From Clostridiales bacterium (GTDB taxonomy: Bacteria > Bacillota > Clostridia > Oscillospirales > Oscillospiraceae), in the NCBI GenBank assembly GCA_014799475.1, contig JAAVHX010000008.1:1-62357 (forward strand): a stretch of 62,357 bases of DNA, in the 5' to 3' direction. Shown here in pieces: positions 30,180-38,701 of this stretch. Both the position numbers and the translations under genes were made by a program. Under the pieces are notes generated by a model. The model saw nothing but the letters and a program-made list of their open reading frames with translations, ran no database searches and was not told where the DNA came from. Within the stretch, counting starts at the first letter, position 1, and each line of letters starts with the position of its first letter.

Positions 30180-32035
30180 AAATAAATCATCAACGCCGTC
30201 ACGTCCGCCGGGGACACCCCGGACACGCGGGACGCCTGGCCCAGGTTCAGCGGGCGGATCTTGTCCAGCTTCTGCCTTGCCTCCAGCCGCAGGCCCTGTA
30301 TGCCCAGGTAGTCCACGTCAGCGGGCAGGGGCCTGTCCTCCAGGCGGCGCATTTCCCCCACCTGCCGGTTCTGGCGGTCGATGTAGCCCTGGTACTTCAC
30401 GGAGATCTCCACCTGCTGGTTGATTTCCCGGGAAAGGGCGGGGCGCGACCGGTCAAAGGCCGCCAAATCCTCATAGCTCAATCTGGGGCGGCGGAGCAGA
30501 TCGATGAGCCGCGCCCCATGAGGGCAGGGGGGCTCGCCTCTATCCGCCAGCAGCTTGTCCAGCTCGGTTGACGGAGCCACGCCGGTGTGTTCCAGGCGGC
30601 GGATCTCCCGCTCCACGGCGGCGTATTTCTCCTCCACCTGGGCCAGCCGCTCATTACTCACCAAGCCCACCCGGTGCCCGTAAGCGGCGAGACGTTTGTC
30701 CGCGTTATCCTGACGGTGGATGAGCCGGTACTCCGTCCGGGAGGTCATCATGCGGTAGGGCTCGTTGGTGCCCTTGGTCACCAGGTCGTCGATGAGCACG
30801 CCGGTGTACCCGTCCCCCCGGGTGAGGATCAGCAGCGGCTCCCCCTTCACCTTCAGCGCGGCGTTGATACCGGCTACCAGCCCCTGGGCGGCGGCCTCCT
30901 CGTAGCCGGAGGAACCGTTGAACTGCCCCGCGCCGTACAGGCCGGGGACTTTTTTGCACTCCAGGGTGGGCAGCAGCTCGGTGGGGTCCACGCAGTCGTA
31001 CTCGATGGCGTAGGCGCACCGGGTCATCTCAGCCCGCTCCAGCCCGGGGATGGTGTGGAGCATCTCCACCTGCACCTCCTCGGGGAGGGAGGAGGAAAAC
31101 CCCTGGATGTACAGCTCCTCGGTGTTTAGGCCCATGGGCTCGATGAACAGCTGGTGCCTCGGCTTTTCGGCAAAGCGCACCACCTTGTCCTCAATGGACG
31201 GGCAGTACCTCGGCCCCACCCCCTCGATGACCCCGGAGAACAGGGGGGAGCGGTGGAGGTTGTCCCGGATGACCCGGTGAGTATTCTCATTGGTATAGGT
31301 GAGGTAGCACACCGCCCGGTTGTCCGGGGGCGTTTCTGTGGTGAACGAAAAGGGCACAGGTGCCTCGTCCCCCGGCTGAATCTCCATTTTGGAGAAATCC
31401 ACGCTGCGGCGGTTCACCCTTGGGGGAGTGCCCGTCTTGAAGCGGCGGATGGACAGCCCCAGCCTCACCAGACACTGGGTGAGCGGCAGCGCCGCCGCCA
31501 TGCCGTCCGGGCCGGACTGCCGGGTGACCTCGCCCACGATGGTGCGGCCCCCCAGGTAGGTGCCGGTGGCGATCACGGCGGCTTTCACCTGATAGGCGGC
31601 CCCGGTGGCGGTGACCACGCCGGACACCGCGCCGTGTTCGGTGAGGATCTCCGTCACCTCCGCCTGCTTGACCCACAGATTTTCCTGCAGCTCCAGGGTG
31701 TGCTTCATGACCTCCTGGTAGCGGCGGCGGTCGGCCTGGGCCCGGAGGGACCAGACAGCGGGGCCCTTGCCCCGGTTGAGCATCCGATACTGGATGCAGG
31801 CCCGATCGGCGGCCTTCGCCATCTCGCCGCCCAGGGCGTCGATCTCCCGCACCAGGTGGCCCTTGCCGGTGCCGCCCACGGCGGGGTTGCAGGGCATATT
31901 GCCCACCGCGTCCAGGTTGATGGTGAAGCACACGGTTTTCAGCCCCATTCGGGCGGAGGCCAGGGCGGCTTCAATGCCCGCGTGGCCCGCGCCGATGACG
32001 GCGATGTCAAAGCTTCCGGCATTATACTGCGTCAT
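30164..32035 (-). CDS. mnmG: tRNA uridine-5-carboxymethylaminomethyl enzyme MnmG
   Basis: MnmG (GidA), with MnmE, installs the cmnm5 group on wobble uridine 34. The 623 residues match the usual length. The FAD-binding fold begins [18 protein letters not shown], and [20 protein letters not shown] and GTYLGGRT are family boxes. The C-terminal tRNA-binding domain is intact. ATG 32035 has only a weak upstream site (AGGACAGGA, far). A second copy of the first 15 codons, with a strong site, lies 205 bases upstream. The C-terminus EARR and stop come from a repeat. No mnmE is in the window. Confidence 0.95.
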   Translation of the reverse strand: MTQYNAGSFDIAVIGAGHAGIEAALASARMGLKTVCFTINLDAVGNMPCNPAVGGTGKGHLVREIDALGGEMAKAADRACIQYRMLNRGKGPAVWSLRAQADRRRYQEVMKHTLELQENLWVKQAEVTEILTEHGAVSGVVTATGAAYQVKAAVIATGTYLGGRTIVGEVTRQSGPDGMAAALPLTQCLVRLGLSIRRFKTGTPPRVNRRSVDFSKMEIQPGDEAPVPFSFTTETPPDNRAVCYLTYTNENTHRVIRDNLHRSPLFSGVIEGVGPRYCPSIEDKVVRFAEKPRHQLFIEPMGLNTEELYIQGFSSSLPEEVQVEMLHTIPGLERAEMTRCAYAIEYDCVDPTELLPTLECKKVPGLYGAGQFNGSSGYEEAAAQGLVAGINAALKVKGEPLLILTRGDGYTGVLIDDLVTKGTNEPYRMMTSRTEYRLIHRQDNADKRLAAYGHRVGLVSNERLAQVEEKYAAVEREIRRLEHTGVAPSTELDKLLADRGEPPCPHGARLIDLLRRPRLSYEDLAAFDRSRPALSREINQQVEISVKYQGYIDRQNRQVGEMRRLEDRPLPADVDYLGIQGLRLEARQKLDKIRPLNLGQASRVSGVSPADVTALMIYLEARR

Positions 32036-32240
32036 GGCAAGTATCGCTTCCTGTCCTGCGGGCCACGCGGGATCCCTTTGGTTGATTGAACCTTTTGGGC
32101 GAAAATGAATTCCGCCCAAAAGCAAGGTTTTCCTTTCGGGAAAACACTTGGACGCGCTGACGCGCGCCCCGCTTCGCGGGGACCCCTTGGCCCGCGCCGA
32201 TGACGGCGATGTCAAAGCTTCCGGCGTTATAACGGGGCAT
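32022..32240 (-). pseudogene. Duplicated mnmG start, now a short upstream open frame
   Basis: From ATG 32240, which has AGGAG 8 bases upstream, the frame reads [17 protein letters not shown]. This equals the start of MnmG; the frame then runs through inserted palindromic sequence. It stops at 32022-32024, 11 bases past the mnmG ATG in another frame. The 44-base block 32188-32231 matches 31983-32026 at 43 positions. It looks like the original gene start, displaced by an insertion. Translating the 72-codon frame could deliver ribosomes to the present mnmG start; that is inference. Confidence 0.7.
32036..32187 (-). repeat. Palindrome-rich insertion at the mnmG start
   Basis: The 150 bases between the two copies of the mnmG start contain three hairpins: CTTTTGGGCG / CGCCCAAAAG (32092-32122), GTTTTCC / GGAAAAC (32127-32143) and CCCCGC-ttc-GCGGGG (32168-32182). 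The sequence differs from the mosaic repeats elsewhere. No transposase is present, so a mobilised short element is possible. Confidence 0.55.
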
Positions 32241-32252
32241 GGGCGTCACTCC

Positions 32253-32870
32253 TCAAAGCAGTTCGGGCTTGCGTTCCACGCTGTCCGCCTGGGTGATGGG
32301 CCGGATGACCCGGCAGGGATTGCCCGCCGCCAGCGATCCTGCGGGGATGTCCTTTGTCACCACGCTGCCCGCGCCGATGACGCACCCGCGGCCAATGGTG
32401 ACGCCGCCGCACACCACCACGTTGGCGGCGATCCAGCAGTCGTCCTCGATGGTGATGGGCTTGGCGTATTCCAGGTCGTACAGCTGGCCGTTCTCCCGGC
32501 GGCGCTGATTCCGCTCCGACGGCAGGAAGGGGTGCATGGGGGTCATGATGGAGCAGTTGGGGCCGAAAAACACGTTGTTCCCGATGGTCACCGGGCAGCA
32601 GTCCAGCACGGTGAAGTTGAAGTTGGCGTAGCTGTTCTCGCCGATGGTGGTGTAAATGCCGTAGTCGAACTGGATGGGGCCCTGGAGATAGGTGCCCTCC
32701 CCCATGTTGGGCAGGAGCTGGCGCAGGATGTCCTCCCGCTTCTTCTCCTCGTCCTCGGTGGTGTCGTTGTACTGCTTGGACAGCTTGTGGGCCGCACCGC
32801 GCCGCCGGGCAAGCTCCGGGTCGGTGGGATCGTACAGCTTCCCCGCCAGCATTTTTTCTGTCTCAGTCAT
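32253..32870 (-). CDS. Maltose/galactoside O-acetyltransferase family protein
   Basis: The 205-residue protein has the Maa/LacA layout. An N-terminal helical segment opens MTETEKMLAGKLYDPTDPEL, followed by a left-handed beta-helix of hexapeptide repeats (about 55-190) ending GAGSVVTKDIPAGSLAAGNPCRVIR. The acetyl-acceptor pocket His is in MTPMHPF. These trimeric enzymes acetylate sugars with acetyl-CoA. The physiological substrate is uncertain. GGGAGTGG precedes the ATG. It lies 18 bases after the phosphoesterase gene and just before the disturbed mnmG start, in one minus-strand run of genes. Confidence 0.88.
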   Translation of the reverse strand: MTETEKMLAGKLYDPTDPELARRRGAAHKLSKQYNDTTEDEEKKREDILRQLLPNMGEGTYLQGPIQFDYGIYTTIGENSYANFNFTVLDCCPVTIGNNVFFGPNCSIMTPMHPFLPSERNQRRRENGQLYDLEYAKPITIEDDCWIAANVVVCGGVTIGRGCVIGAGSVVTKDIPAGSLAAGNPCRVIRPITQADSVERKPELL

Positions 32871-32888
32871 GTTGATCCACTCCCAAAA

Positions 32889-33782
32889 TCATTTCGTTTT
32901 CAGTGTCACAACCGCCAATTCCGGGCGGTTAAACACGCGGAACCCCTGAAAGGGCACCGTGTTGTTTCCCAATCCCCGGGAGACGAACAGGGTGCTGTCC
33001 CCCAGTGTGTAGATGCCCGACGTCCACTTGGGGAAAAACTGCCGGTTTGTCCCCACCAGTCCGCCCACAAAGGGCAGGCGGACGATGCCGCCGTGGCCGT
33101 GGCCGGACATGACGAAATCGTATCCCGCGTCGGCATACTGCCCGAAGCGGTCATTCCGGTGAGCCAGCAGCAGGGTAAACAGGCCGGGGGCATTGTTTTC
33201 GATCCGGGCATACAGCTCCTCCGGGGTGGTCTGGTCGGCGTAGCCGTTGGGGTCGTCCACCCCGGCCAGCACGATCCGCGCCCCCTCCCGCTCCAGTACC
33301 TCGTACTGGTTGGAGAGGGGGATCACCCCACACTGGGACAGCAGGTTCTTCAGCTCCTTCACCGTCCCCGTGCCCAGCCCCCACTCGTGGTTGCCGGTGA
33401 CGTAATAGGTGGGCGCGATGGCCGCCAGCCCCTTCGCCAGCGCGGGGATCATCTGGAGCTGGCTCTCCTGGTCGATGAGGTCGCCGGTGACCACGATGAG
33501 GTCGGGCCCCTGCTCCGCTACCCGTGCCAGCAGCTTTTCGCTGCCCTCCCCGTACTCATGGCCGTGGAGGTCGGACAGGTGGACGATCTTGTATCCGTCA
33601 AACTCGGTTGGCAGGCCGTCCAGCGCCGCCTCGGTGTGGGTGACCTGAAGCCCCCAGCACTGCCACTGGAACCAGGCCCAGCCCCCCAAGGCCAGCACCG
33701 CCAGGCCGGCAATCCACCGCAAAGGATGGCAGCGCTTTCTTCTGTGGCGGCGGGGCATGCCTTCCCGCTCAGTCGTCGTCAT
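32889..33782 (-). CDS. Membrane-anchored metallophosphoesterase (YkuE/YaeI type)
   Basis: The 297-residue protein has a basic N-terminus, one membrane helix (about 22-40) and an extracytoplasmic calcineurin-like domain. The metal-binding motifs are [33 protein letters not shown] and GHGHGG. Relatives hydrolyse phosphodiesters or UDP-sugar lipids, but the substrate is unknown. The first ATG (33782) overlaps the helicase end by 14 bases and lacks a ribosome site. An alternative ATG at 33758 has GGGAAGG too close upstream, so the start is uncertain. Confidence 0.85.
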   Translation of the reverse strand: MTTTEREGMPRRHRRKRCHPLRWIAGLAVLALGGWAWFQWQCWGLQVTHTEAALDGLPTEFDGYKIVHLSDLHGHEYGEGSEKLLARVAEQGPDLIVVTGDLIDQESQLQMIPALAKGLAAIAPTYYVTGNHEWGLGTGTVKELKNLLSQCGVIPLSNQYEVLEREGARIVLAGVDDPNGYADQTTPEELYARIENNAPGLFTLLLAHRNDRFGQYADAGYDFVMSGHGHGGIVRLPFVGGLVGTNRQFFPKWTSGIYTLGDSTLFVSRGLGNNTVPFQGFRVFNRPELAVVTLKTK

Positions 33783-35715
33783 GGAGGTAATAGGGCCGCA
33801 TCAGGCTCTTGTGCTGGGTGGAGTCCTTCTGCCGGTCGGAGCGGAGGGGGGCCTCGATGGGCCGGGGCTTGTCGTCCCGGCGGCGCTTCTTCTTCCCGGA
33901 CAGGGAGGGGGGCAGAACGGGCTCCTTGGCCGTAGGTGCGGGCGCGCCCTGCTTTTTGCCCTGGCGGCGGGGCTTGGGCTGGGCGGGCTTTTGCGCCTGG
34001 GCTTTTTCCCGCTTCTTCTGGGCCTGGGTTTTCTGCTGGCCCTGCACCTGGACCTGGGGCCTGGGCGCGGGCCGCCGGGGAGCCAGCAGCCGGGCGGTGG
34101 CGTCCATGATCACATCGGAGTCCAGCGGGTTGGGCTTGTAGAAATCGGTGACGGGCATGGAGGGGTCGTCTGGCAGGGTGTCCTCCAATCGGCCCTGGCG
34201 CACACCCCGGCCAACCGGCTTATCCCGCGGCACCAGCGGCTCCTCCTTTACGGGGGCCATGGCCTCCACCGCCGGGGCGCCTGCCTGGACAGTTTGACCT
34301 CCGCCCTCTTTGCGGCGGCGCTTTTTCCTGTTGGGCGCGTCCATCTCTCCGGGCTTGCCCATCTCCGCCGTAGGGGAGGGGCTTGCCCCTCCCGCGGAAC
34401 GTTCCCCGAATGTGGGTCCAAGGGATGCGGGTTCCGTAGACACAGACACCGCCCTTTTCCGCTCCTCGGCGCGGGCTTTGTTTTCCGCGTCCTTCTGGCG
34501 GCGGCGCTCTTTCGCGGCGGCCCGGGCCTCCGCGTCCTCCGAATTGATGGGCCGGCCCCGTTTGTCCTTCTGGGGCGGGTCGAAGTTCTCCATGGGGAAG
34601 GGGTGGTTTTCCACCACCGGGATCGGTTTGCCCAGCAGCTTCTCGATGGCACGCAGTTCGTCCTTCTCGTCGAACTGGCAGAAGGAGATGGCCTCCCCCT
34701 CGTGGCCCGCCCGCCCGGTGCGGCCGATGCGGTGGACATAGGTTTCGGGCACGTCGGGCAGGTTGTAGTTGAACACGAAGGGCAGTTGGTCGATGTCGAT
34801 GCCCCGGGCGGCGATGTCGGTGGCGGCCAGCACCCGCACCCGGCCCGCCTTGAAGTCGTTGAGCGCCTGCACCCGGGCGGTCTGGCTCTTGTTGCCGTGG
34901 ATGGCGGCGGCGGAGATGCCCCGCTTCACCAAATCCTGGGCGATACGGTTGGCCCCGTGCTTGGTGCGGGAGAACACCAGGGCGGAGGTGATGTGCCGCT
35001 CCTCCATCAGGTGGGCCAGCAGCTTGGTCTTGTTGGATTTGTCCACGTAATACAGCGACTGCCGGATGACCTCCACCGGGGAGGACACCGGGTCCACCGC
35101 CACGCGGGCGTAGTCGTGGAGCAGGCCGTTCACCAGCCCCATCACCTCCGGGGGCATGGTGGCGGAGAAAAACAGGGTCTGCTTTTTGTCCGGCAGCAGC
35201 TTGAGCACCCGGCGCACGTCGTGGATAAAGCCCATGTCCAGCATCCGGTCGGCCTCGTCCAGCACGAAGATCTCAATGTGGGACAGGTCGAGCAGCCCCT
35301 GCCCGTGAAGGTCCAGCAGGCGTCCCGGCGTGGCGACGAGAATGTCCAGCCCCTTCTTAATGGCGTCCACCTGGGGCTGCTGGCCCACGCCGCCGAAGAT
35401 GACGGCGGAGCGCAGGGGCAGGTTGCGCCCATAGGCCACGAAGCTGTCCTGGATCTGGATGGCCAGCTCCCGGGTGGGGGTGAGGATGAGGGCCCGGATC
35501 ACCCTGGGCTTGGGCAGGCGGCCGTTCAGCCGCTGGAGGATAGGGGTGGCGAAGGCGCAGGTCTTGCCGGTGCCGGTCTGGGCGCAGCCCAGCACATCCC
35601 GCCCCGCCAGGGCGGGGGGGATGGCCTTGCGCTGGATGGGGGTGGGGTCGGTATAGCCCTCCATGGTGAGGGCCTTGAGGATGGGGGCGGTCAGCCCCAA
35701 GTCGCGAAAATTCAT
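33769..35715 (-). CDS. DEAD-box RNA helicase with a long disordered tail
   Basis: The 648-residue RhlE/CshA-like ATP-dependent RNA helicase has a Q motif ([15 protein letters not shown]), Walker A AQTGTGKT (about 45-52), the DEAD box [10 protein letters not shown], the SAT motif FSATMPP and motif [12 protein letters not shown]. Residues from about 380 to 648 are low-complexity, rich in Lys, Arg, Pro and Gln, and likely bind RNA. Residues 427-450 are encoded by an inserted GTAGGGG palindromic repeat of exactly 24 codons. It follows aroK across a mosaic repeat and overlaps the phosphoesterase gene. It probably acts in ribosome assembly or RNA decay. Confidence 0.93.
   Translation of the reverse strand: MNFRDLGLTAPILKALTMEGYTDPTPIQRKAIPPALAGRDVLGCAQTGTGKTCAFATPILQRLNGRLPKPRVIRALILTPTRELAIQIQDSFVAYGRNLPLRSAVIFGGVGQQPQVDAIKKGLDILVATPGRLLDLHGQGLLDLSHIEIFVLDEADRMLDMGFIHDVRRVLKLLPDKKQTLFFSATMPPEVMGLVNGLLHDYARVAVDPVSSPVEVIRQSLYYVDKSNKTKLLAHLMEERHITSALVFSRTKHGANRIAQDLVKRGISAAAIHGNKSQTARVQALNDFKAGRVRVLAATDIAARGIDIDQLPFVFNYNLPDVPETYVHRIGRTGRAGHEGEAISFCQFDEKDELRAIEKLLGKPIPVVENHPFPMENFDPPQKDKRGRPINSEDAEARAAAKERRRQKDAENKARAEERKRAVSVSTEPASLGPTFGERSAGGASPSPTAEMGKPGEMDAPNRKKRRRKEGGGQTVQAGAPAVEAMAPVKEEPLVPRDKPVGRGVRQGRLEDTLPDDPSMPVTDFYKPNPLDSDVIMDATARLLAPRRPAPRPQVQVQGQQKTQAQKKREKAQAQKPAQPKPRRQGKKQGAPAPTAKEPVLPPSLSGKKKRRRDDKPRPIEAPLRSDRQKDSTQHKSLMRPYYLHDDD
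34369..34440 (+). repeat. GTAGGGG palindromic repeat read in frame inside the helicase gene
   Basis: The plus strand reads CCGTAGGGGAGGGGCTTGCC, then CCTCCCG, ACGTTCC and a GGGTCCAAGGGATGCGG segment. The 72 bases equal 24 codons on the minus strand ([10 protein letters not shown] through SPTA). A fragment with the same word order follows the flavoprotein gene at 5138. Confidence 0.6.
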
Positions 35716-35741
35716 GAATTCTCTACCTACGTTCGTTTAAT

Positions 35742-35872
35742 GTTGTCATGCTGCGCCTGTTCGCAACGCGCGGCTTCGCTCCGACTCGACCTGGTCTCCG
35801 GGGCGCACTGCGCCCCTGCGCTCGGTCTCGCTTCGCTCCATCCGCGCTGCTCACGACGGCTCCGCACTTCTT
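35742..35872 (-). repeat. Mosaic intergenic repeat, copy C
   Basis: On the minus strand it starts AGAAGTGCGGAGCCGTCGTG, has an inner GGGGCGCAGTGCGCCCC palindrome and the module GAGACCAGGTCGAGTCGGAG, and ends GGCGCAGCATGACAAC. It lies between aroK and the helicase gene and encodes the last residues and stop of AroK. Confidence 0.7.
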
Positions 35873-36378
35873 GCCAGAGCTCGTTTGACAGAGTCCACCG
35901 TACCCGCCAGGCTCTGGCCCCCGCACGGGACGGTGATGTGGGCGCACCGCTCGTACAGCGGGGCCCGGTACTGGTACACATCGGCCAAGGTCTGGCCGGG
36001 GGAGAGGGCGATGCCCCGGGAGGCCAGATTGTAGATGCGCCCCGCCACTTCCTCCAGAGACAGCTTGAGGTAGACCACCGTGCCCAGCCGCCGCATATGG
36101 GCGATGGACTCCTCCCGGCACACGCAGCTTCCCCCTGGGGCGATCACGGTATCCCGGCAGGCGGTGTCAGGACACCCTAGGGAGCAGATGGCGTCCCGCT
36201 CCAAGTCCAGGAACCGCTCCACCCCCCGGCTGTCGATGAGCTGCTGGAGCAGGGCGCCCTCCCGCTCCTGGATGAGCAGATCCACATCGAGGAAGCGCAG
36301 GCCCAGGGCCTTGGCCAGCACCACGCCCACGGTGCTCTTGCCCGACCCGGGCATCCCAATGAGGATTATATTGTCCAT
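35851..36378 (-). CDS. aroK: Shikimate kinase
   Basis: AroK phosphorylates shikimate at O3 in aromatic amino-acid synthesis. The 175-residue NMP-kinase fold has Walker A GMPGSGKST (8-16), FLDVDLLIQ with the shikimate-binding Asp, the RFLDLER segment and VIAPGGS. It heads a minus-strand gene run and has its own promoter (TTGCCC-17-TATAAT, extended -10). The last residues (SAEPS, stop) come from the adjoining mosaic repeat, so the native C-terminus has been replaced. Confidence 0.92.
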   Translation of the reverse strand: MDNIILIGMPGSGKSTVGVVLAKALGLRFLDVDLLIQEREGALLQQLIDSRGVERFLDLERDAICSLGCPDTACRDTVIAPGGSCVCREESIAHMRRLGTVVYLKLSLEEVAGRIYNLASRGIALSPGQTLADVYQYRAPLYERCAHITVPCGGQSLAGTVDSVKRALARSAEPS

Positions 36379-36421
36379 TCCCGCGCCCCCTCAGCCCTAT
36401 GTGGCGGAACATAATTGTAGT

Positions 36422-36450
36422 ATTATACCAAAAAAATCTCTCCGGGGCAA
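36422..36450 (-). promoter_or_regulatory. aroK promoter
   Basis: On the minus strand TTGCCC (36445-36450), 17 bases, then TATAAT (36422-36427), preceded by TTGG as an extended -10. Confidence 0.6.
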
Positions 36451-36469
36451 GGCTCAGAGGCCCCTCAGA

Positions 36470-36509
36470 CAAAAAAAGTATCTATCCGGCCCGGATAGAT
36501 ACTTTTTTC
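36470..36509. terminator. Bidirectional terminator after the PilZ gene
   Basis: AAAAAAAGTATCTATCCGG-c-CCGGATAGATACTTTTTT is a perfect 12 bp stem with A and T runs on both sides. Confidence 0.92.
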
Positions 36510-36533
36510 AGCTTGATTGTAGGCTTTCCCCGC

Positions 36534-37253
36534 TCACCAGTGGCCCTGATCGGTGCTCCTCATCCACACGGTCCGGTTGCCCGCCTGGAGGTTGTACAGC
36601 GTCCGGGTCAGCTCGGTCAGCTCCTTCTCCCTCAGCTGGGCGAACAGGAAGCCGTAGCGGAACTTGCCCGGCTGGAACTCCACCACCCGGATGATCTCCC
36701 CCAAAAACTCCATGGGGGCGTAATCCTCCAGCTTCACCTTCAGGCGCAGCACCTCGTCCACCCCGTGGAGGTATTCCGACTCAATGCACGCCCCGCCGGT
36801 GCTGATGTCCACCAGGACGCACTCCTCCGGATTGCTGAAGGTGGTGTCCTTGGGGTAGTACATGGTCACGGGTACGCGGATACGCAGGCGGAAGTCGTGG
36901 CGGTGCTCCGGCATGGGCTTGACCTTCACGTCCTTCAGCTTACACACCACCCGGGTGGACTCCTGGACGGTCCCCTTCAGATAGAAGGGCATCATTTGCT
37001 CATCCAGGCCCTCCAGCACCACGGACGCGCCCATCTCCAAGACCTTCAGGGACAGCCCGCCCAGCGGGCGCTCCAGCGTCAGGGTGGAGGCGCCGAACTC
37101 GGTGAGCCGCCCGGTAAAAAGCGGGTCTCCATCCGCCGTCTCCACGTCCAGCGTCATTCCGGTATGCAGCTTAGGCAGCTCGCCGGACTCTTCCTCCGCT
37201 TCGTACTCTTCATAATCATCCGAACGCCCCAACAGGGATGAAAAAAAACCCAT
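36534..37253 (-). CDS. PilZ-domain c-di-GMP-binding protein (YcgR-like)
   Basis: The 239 residues start with an acidic stretch. A YcgR-N-like beta domain follows (about 28-110), then a PilZ domain (about 118-235). The c-di-GMP motifs are visible: RLRIR (RxxxR) and DISTGG (DxSxxG). Such proteins act as flagellar brakes or regulate exopolysaccharide. No motility genes are in the window, so the output is unknown. It is a single gene, bounded by its own promoter (37313-37342) and a terminator, and divergent from miaA. Confidence 0.9.
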   Translation of the reverse strand: MGFFSSLLGRSDDYEEYEAEEESGELPKLHTGMTLDVETADGDPLFTGRLTEFGASTLTLERPLGGLSLKVLEMGASVVLEGLDEQMMPFYLKGTVQESTRVVCKLKDVKVKPMPEHRHDFRLRIRVPVTMYYPKDTTFSNPEECVLVDISTGGACIESEYLHGVDEVLRLKVKLEDYAPMEFLGEIIRVVEFQPGKFRYGFLFAQLREKELTELTRTLYNLQAGNRTVWMRSTDQGHW

Positions 37254-37312
37254 AGGTACCCCTCCTGCTTGCTGTGCGGCGGGCGGGCCCGCCCTCTTTC
37301 CATAATAGTTTG

Positions 37313-37342
37313 ATTATAACCGCTCCCAATACCAAATGTCAA
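37313..37342 (-). promoter_or_regulatory. Promoter of the PilZ gene
   Basis: On the minus strand TTGACA (37337-37342), 18 bases, then TATAAT (37313-37318). Confidence 0.7.
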
Positions 37343-37357
37343 GCGCCTCCTAAGAGG

Positions 37358-37386
37358 TTGTAATCTTTGGCGGGATACGTTATAAT
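37358..37386 (+). promoter_or_regulatory. miaA-hfq promoter
   Basis: TTGTAA (37358-37363), 17 bases, then TATAAT (37381-37386), back to back with the divergent PilZ promoter. Confidence 0.7.
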
Positions 37387-37416
37387 ATTAAAATACACTA
37401 GGCTCCTGGAGGTCTT

Positions 37417-38361
37417 ATGAAACCTGACATCTTAGTCATATGCGGGCCCACGGCCTCGGGCAAGACCGCGCTGGCGGCGGAGCTTGCCCTGCGCCTCGGC
37501 GGGGAGGTGGTGTCCGCCGACTCCATGCAGGTCTACCGGGGCATGGACATCGGCACCGCCAAGCCCACCCGGGAGGAGACGCTGGGCGTCCCCCACCATA
37601 TGCTGGACGTGGCGGATCCGTCGGAAAACTACTCCGTGGCCCGGTACGTGGCGGACGCCGTCCCCATTGTGGACGACATCCTGGCCCGGGGGAAGCTGCC
37701 CATCGTGGCCGGGGGGACGGGGCTGTACATCGACCACCTGGTGGCGGGGCGGCGGTTCGCCCCCTTTGAGGCGGACAGCGGCCTGCGGGAGGAGCTCCAG
37801 GCCCGGGCCAACTCAGAGGGCCTGCCCGCCCTGCGCGCGGAGTTGGAGCAGGTGGATCCGGAAGCCGCCGCCCGCATCCACCCCAACGACGAAAAACGCA
37901 CCATCCGGGCGCTGGAGGTGTACCTGTCCACAGGCAAGACCATCACCCAGCACGACCGGGAGAGCCGGGAAGTATCCCCCCGCTACACGCCGCTGACCAT
38001 CGCCCTGAACTTCCGGGAGCGGCCCTGGCTGTGGGAGCGCATTGACCGCCGGGTGGACGAGATGATGGAGCGGGGCCTGGAGGGGGAGGTGCGGGGCCTG
38101 CTGGCCGCGGGCATCCCCTGGGACTGCACCGCTATGCAGGCCATCGGCTACAAGGAGCTGGCCGCCGCCATTTTAGAAGGCCGTCCCGTGTCTGAAGGGG
38201 CGGAGGAGGTGAAGCTCCGCTCCCGGCAGTACGCCAAGCGGCAGCTCACCTGGTTCCGGCGCAACAGACAAGCCTATTGGTTCCAATGGGAAAAAATACC
38301 AAATCTTTCCGCCGCCCTCGCTTTTTCGACAGAACTTGTCACAGGGTGTGGGCTAAAATAA
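37417..38361 (+). CDS. miaA: tRNA dimethylallyltransferase
   Basis: MiaA transfers a dimethylallyl group to A37 of tRNAs, making the substrate of MiaB (encoded at 5390). The 314 residues include Walker A GPTASGKTALA, SADSMQVYRGMDIGTAKP, VAGGTGLY and AIGYKEL. GGAGG is 5 bases before the ATG. A sigma-A promoter precedes it and hfq follows by 37 bases, the widely conserved miaA-hfq order. Confidence 0.96.
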   Translation: MKPDILVICGPTASGKTALAAELALRLGGEVVSADSMQVYRGMDIGTAKPTREETLGVPHHMLDVADPSENYSVARYVADAVPIVDDILARGKLPIVAGGTGLYIDHLVAGRRFAPFEADSGLREELQARANSEGLPALRAELEQVDPEAAARIHPNDEKRTIRALEVYLSTGKTITQHDRESREVSPRYTPLTIALNFRERPWLWERIDRRVDEMMERGLEGEVRGLLAAGIPWDCTAMQAIGYKELAAAILEGRPVSEGAEEVKLRSRQYAKRQLTWFRRNRQAYWFQWEKIPNLSAALAFSTELVTGCGLK

Positions 38362-38398
38362 ATACGCTCAAATTTATAAAATAGAGGAGTGTATTTAC

Positions 38399-38644
38399 AT
38401 GAGCCTTACATCCACCGTTTCCGTCACCAAGCAGCCCAACATCCAGGACGCCTTCCTGTCCGCCGCCCGCCGTCTCTCCGCCCGGGTCACCGTGTTCCTC
38501 ATGAACGGCTACCAGATGCGGGGGGTCATCACCGCCTTTGACCCCTACGTGGTGGTGGTGGTGTCCGACGGCAAGCAGCAGGTCATTTACAAGCACGCCA
38601 TTTCCACCATCGCCCCAGAGCATCCAATCGAAATGGACGCGTAA
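38399..38644 (+). CDS. hfq: RNA chaperone Hfq
   Basis: Hfq is a hexameric Sm-like RNA chaperone. The 81 residues carry Sm1 (VTVFLMNGYQMRGVITAFD) and the Sm2 signature IYKHAISTI, where Gram-negative Hfq has YKHA. An extra 10-residue N-terminus precedes the core, and there is no long C-terminal tail. GAGGAG is upstream of the ATG. It follows miaA as usual. Confidence 0.95.
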   Translation: MSLTSTVSVTKQPNIQDAFLSAARRLSARVTVFLMNGYQMRGVITAFDPYVVVVVSDGKQQVIYKHAISTIAPEHPIEMDA

Positions 38645-38701
38645 GCGGGGCGAGGGCCGCTTCCCAAGATACCGCACGAGAGATAGAAAAGAGCTGATCC
38701 C

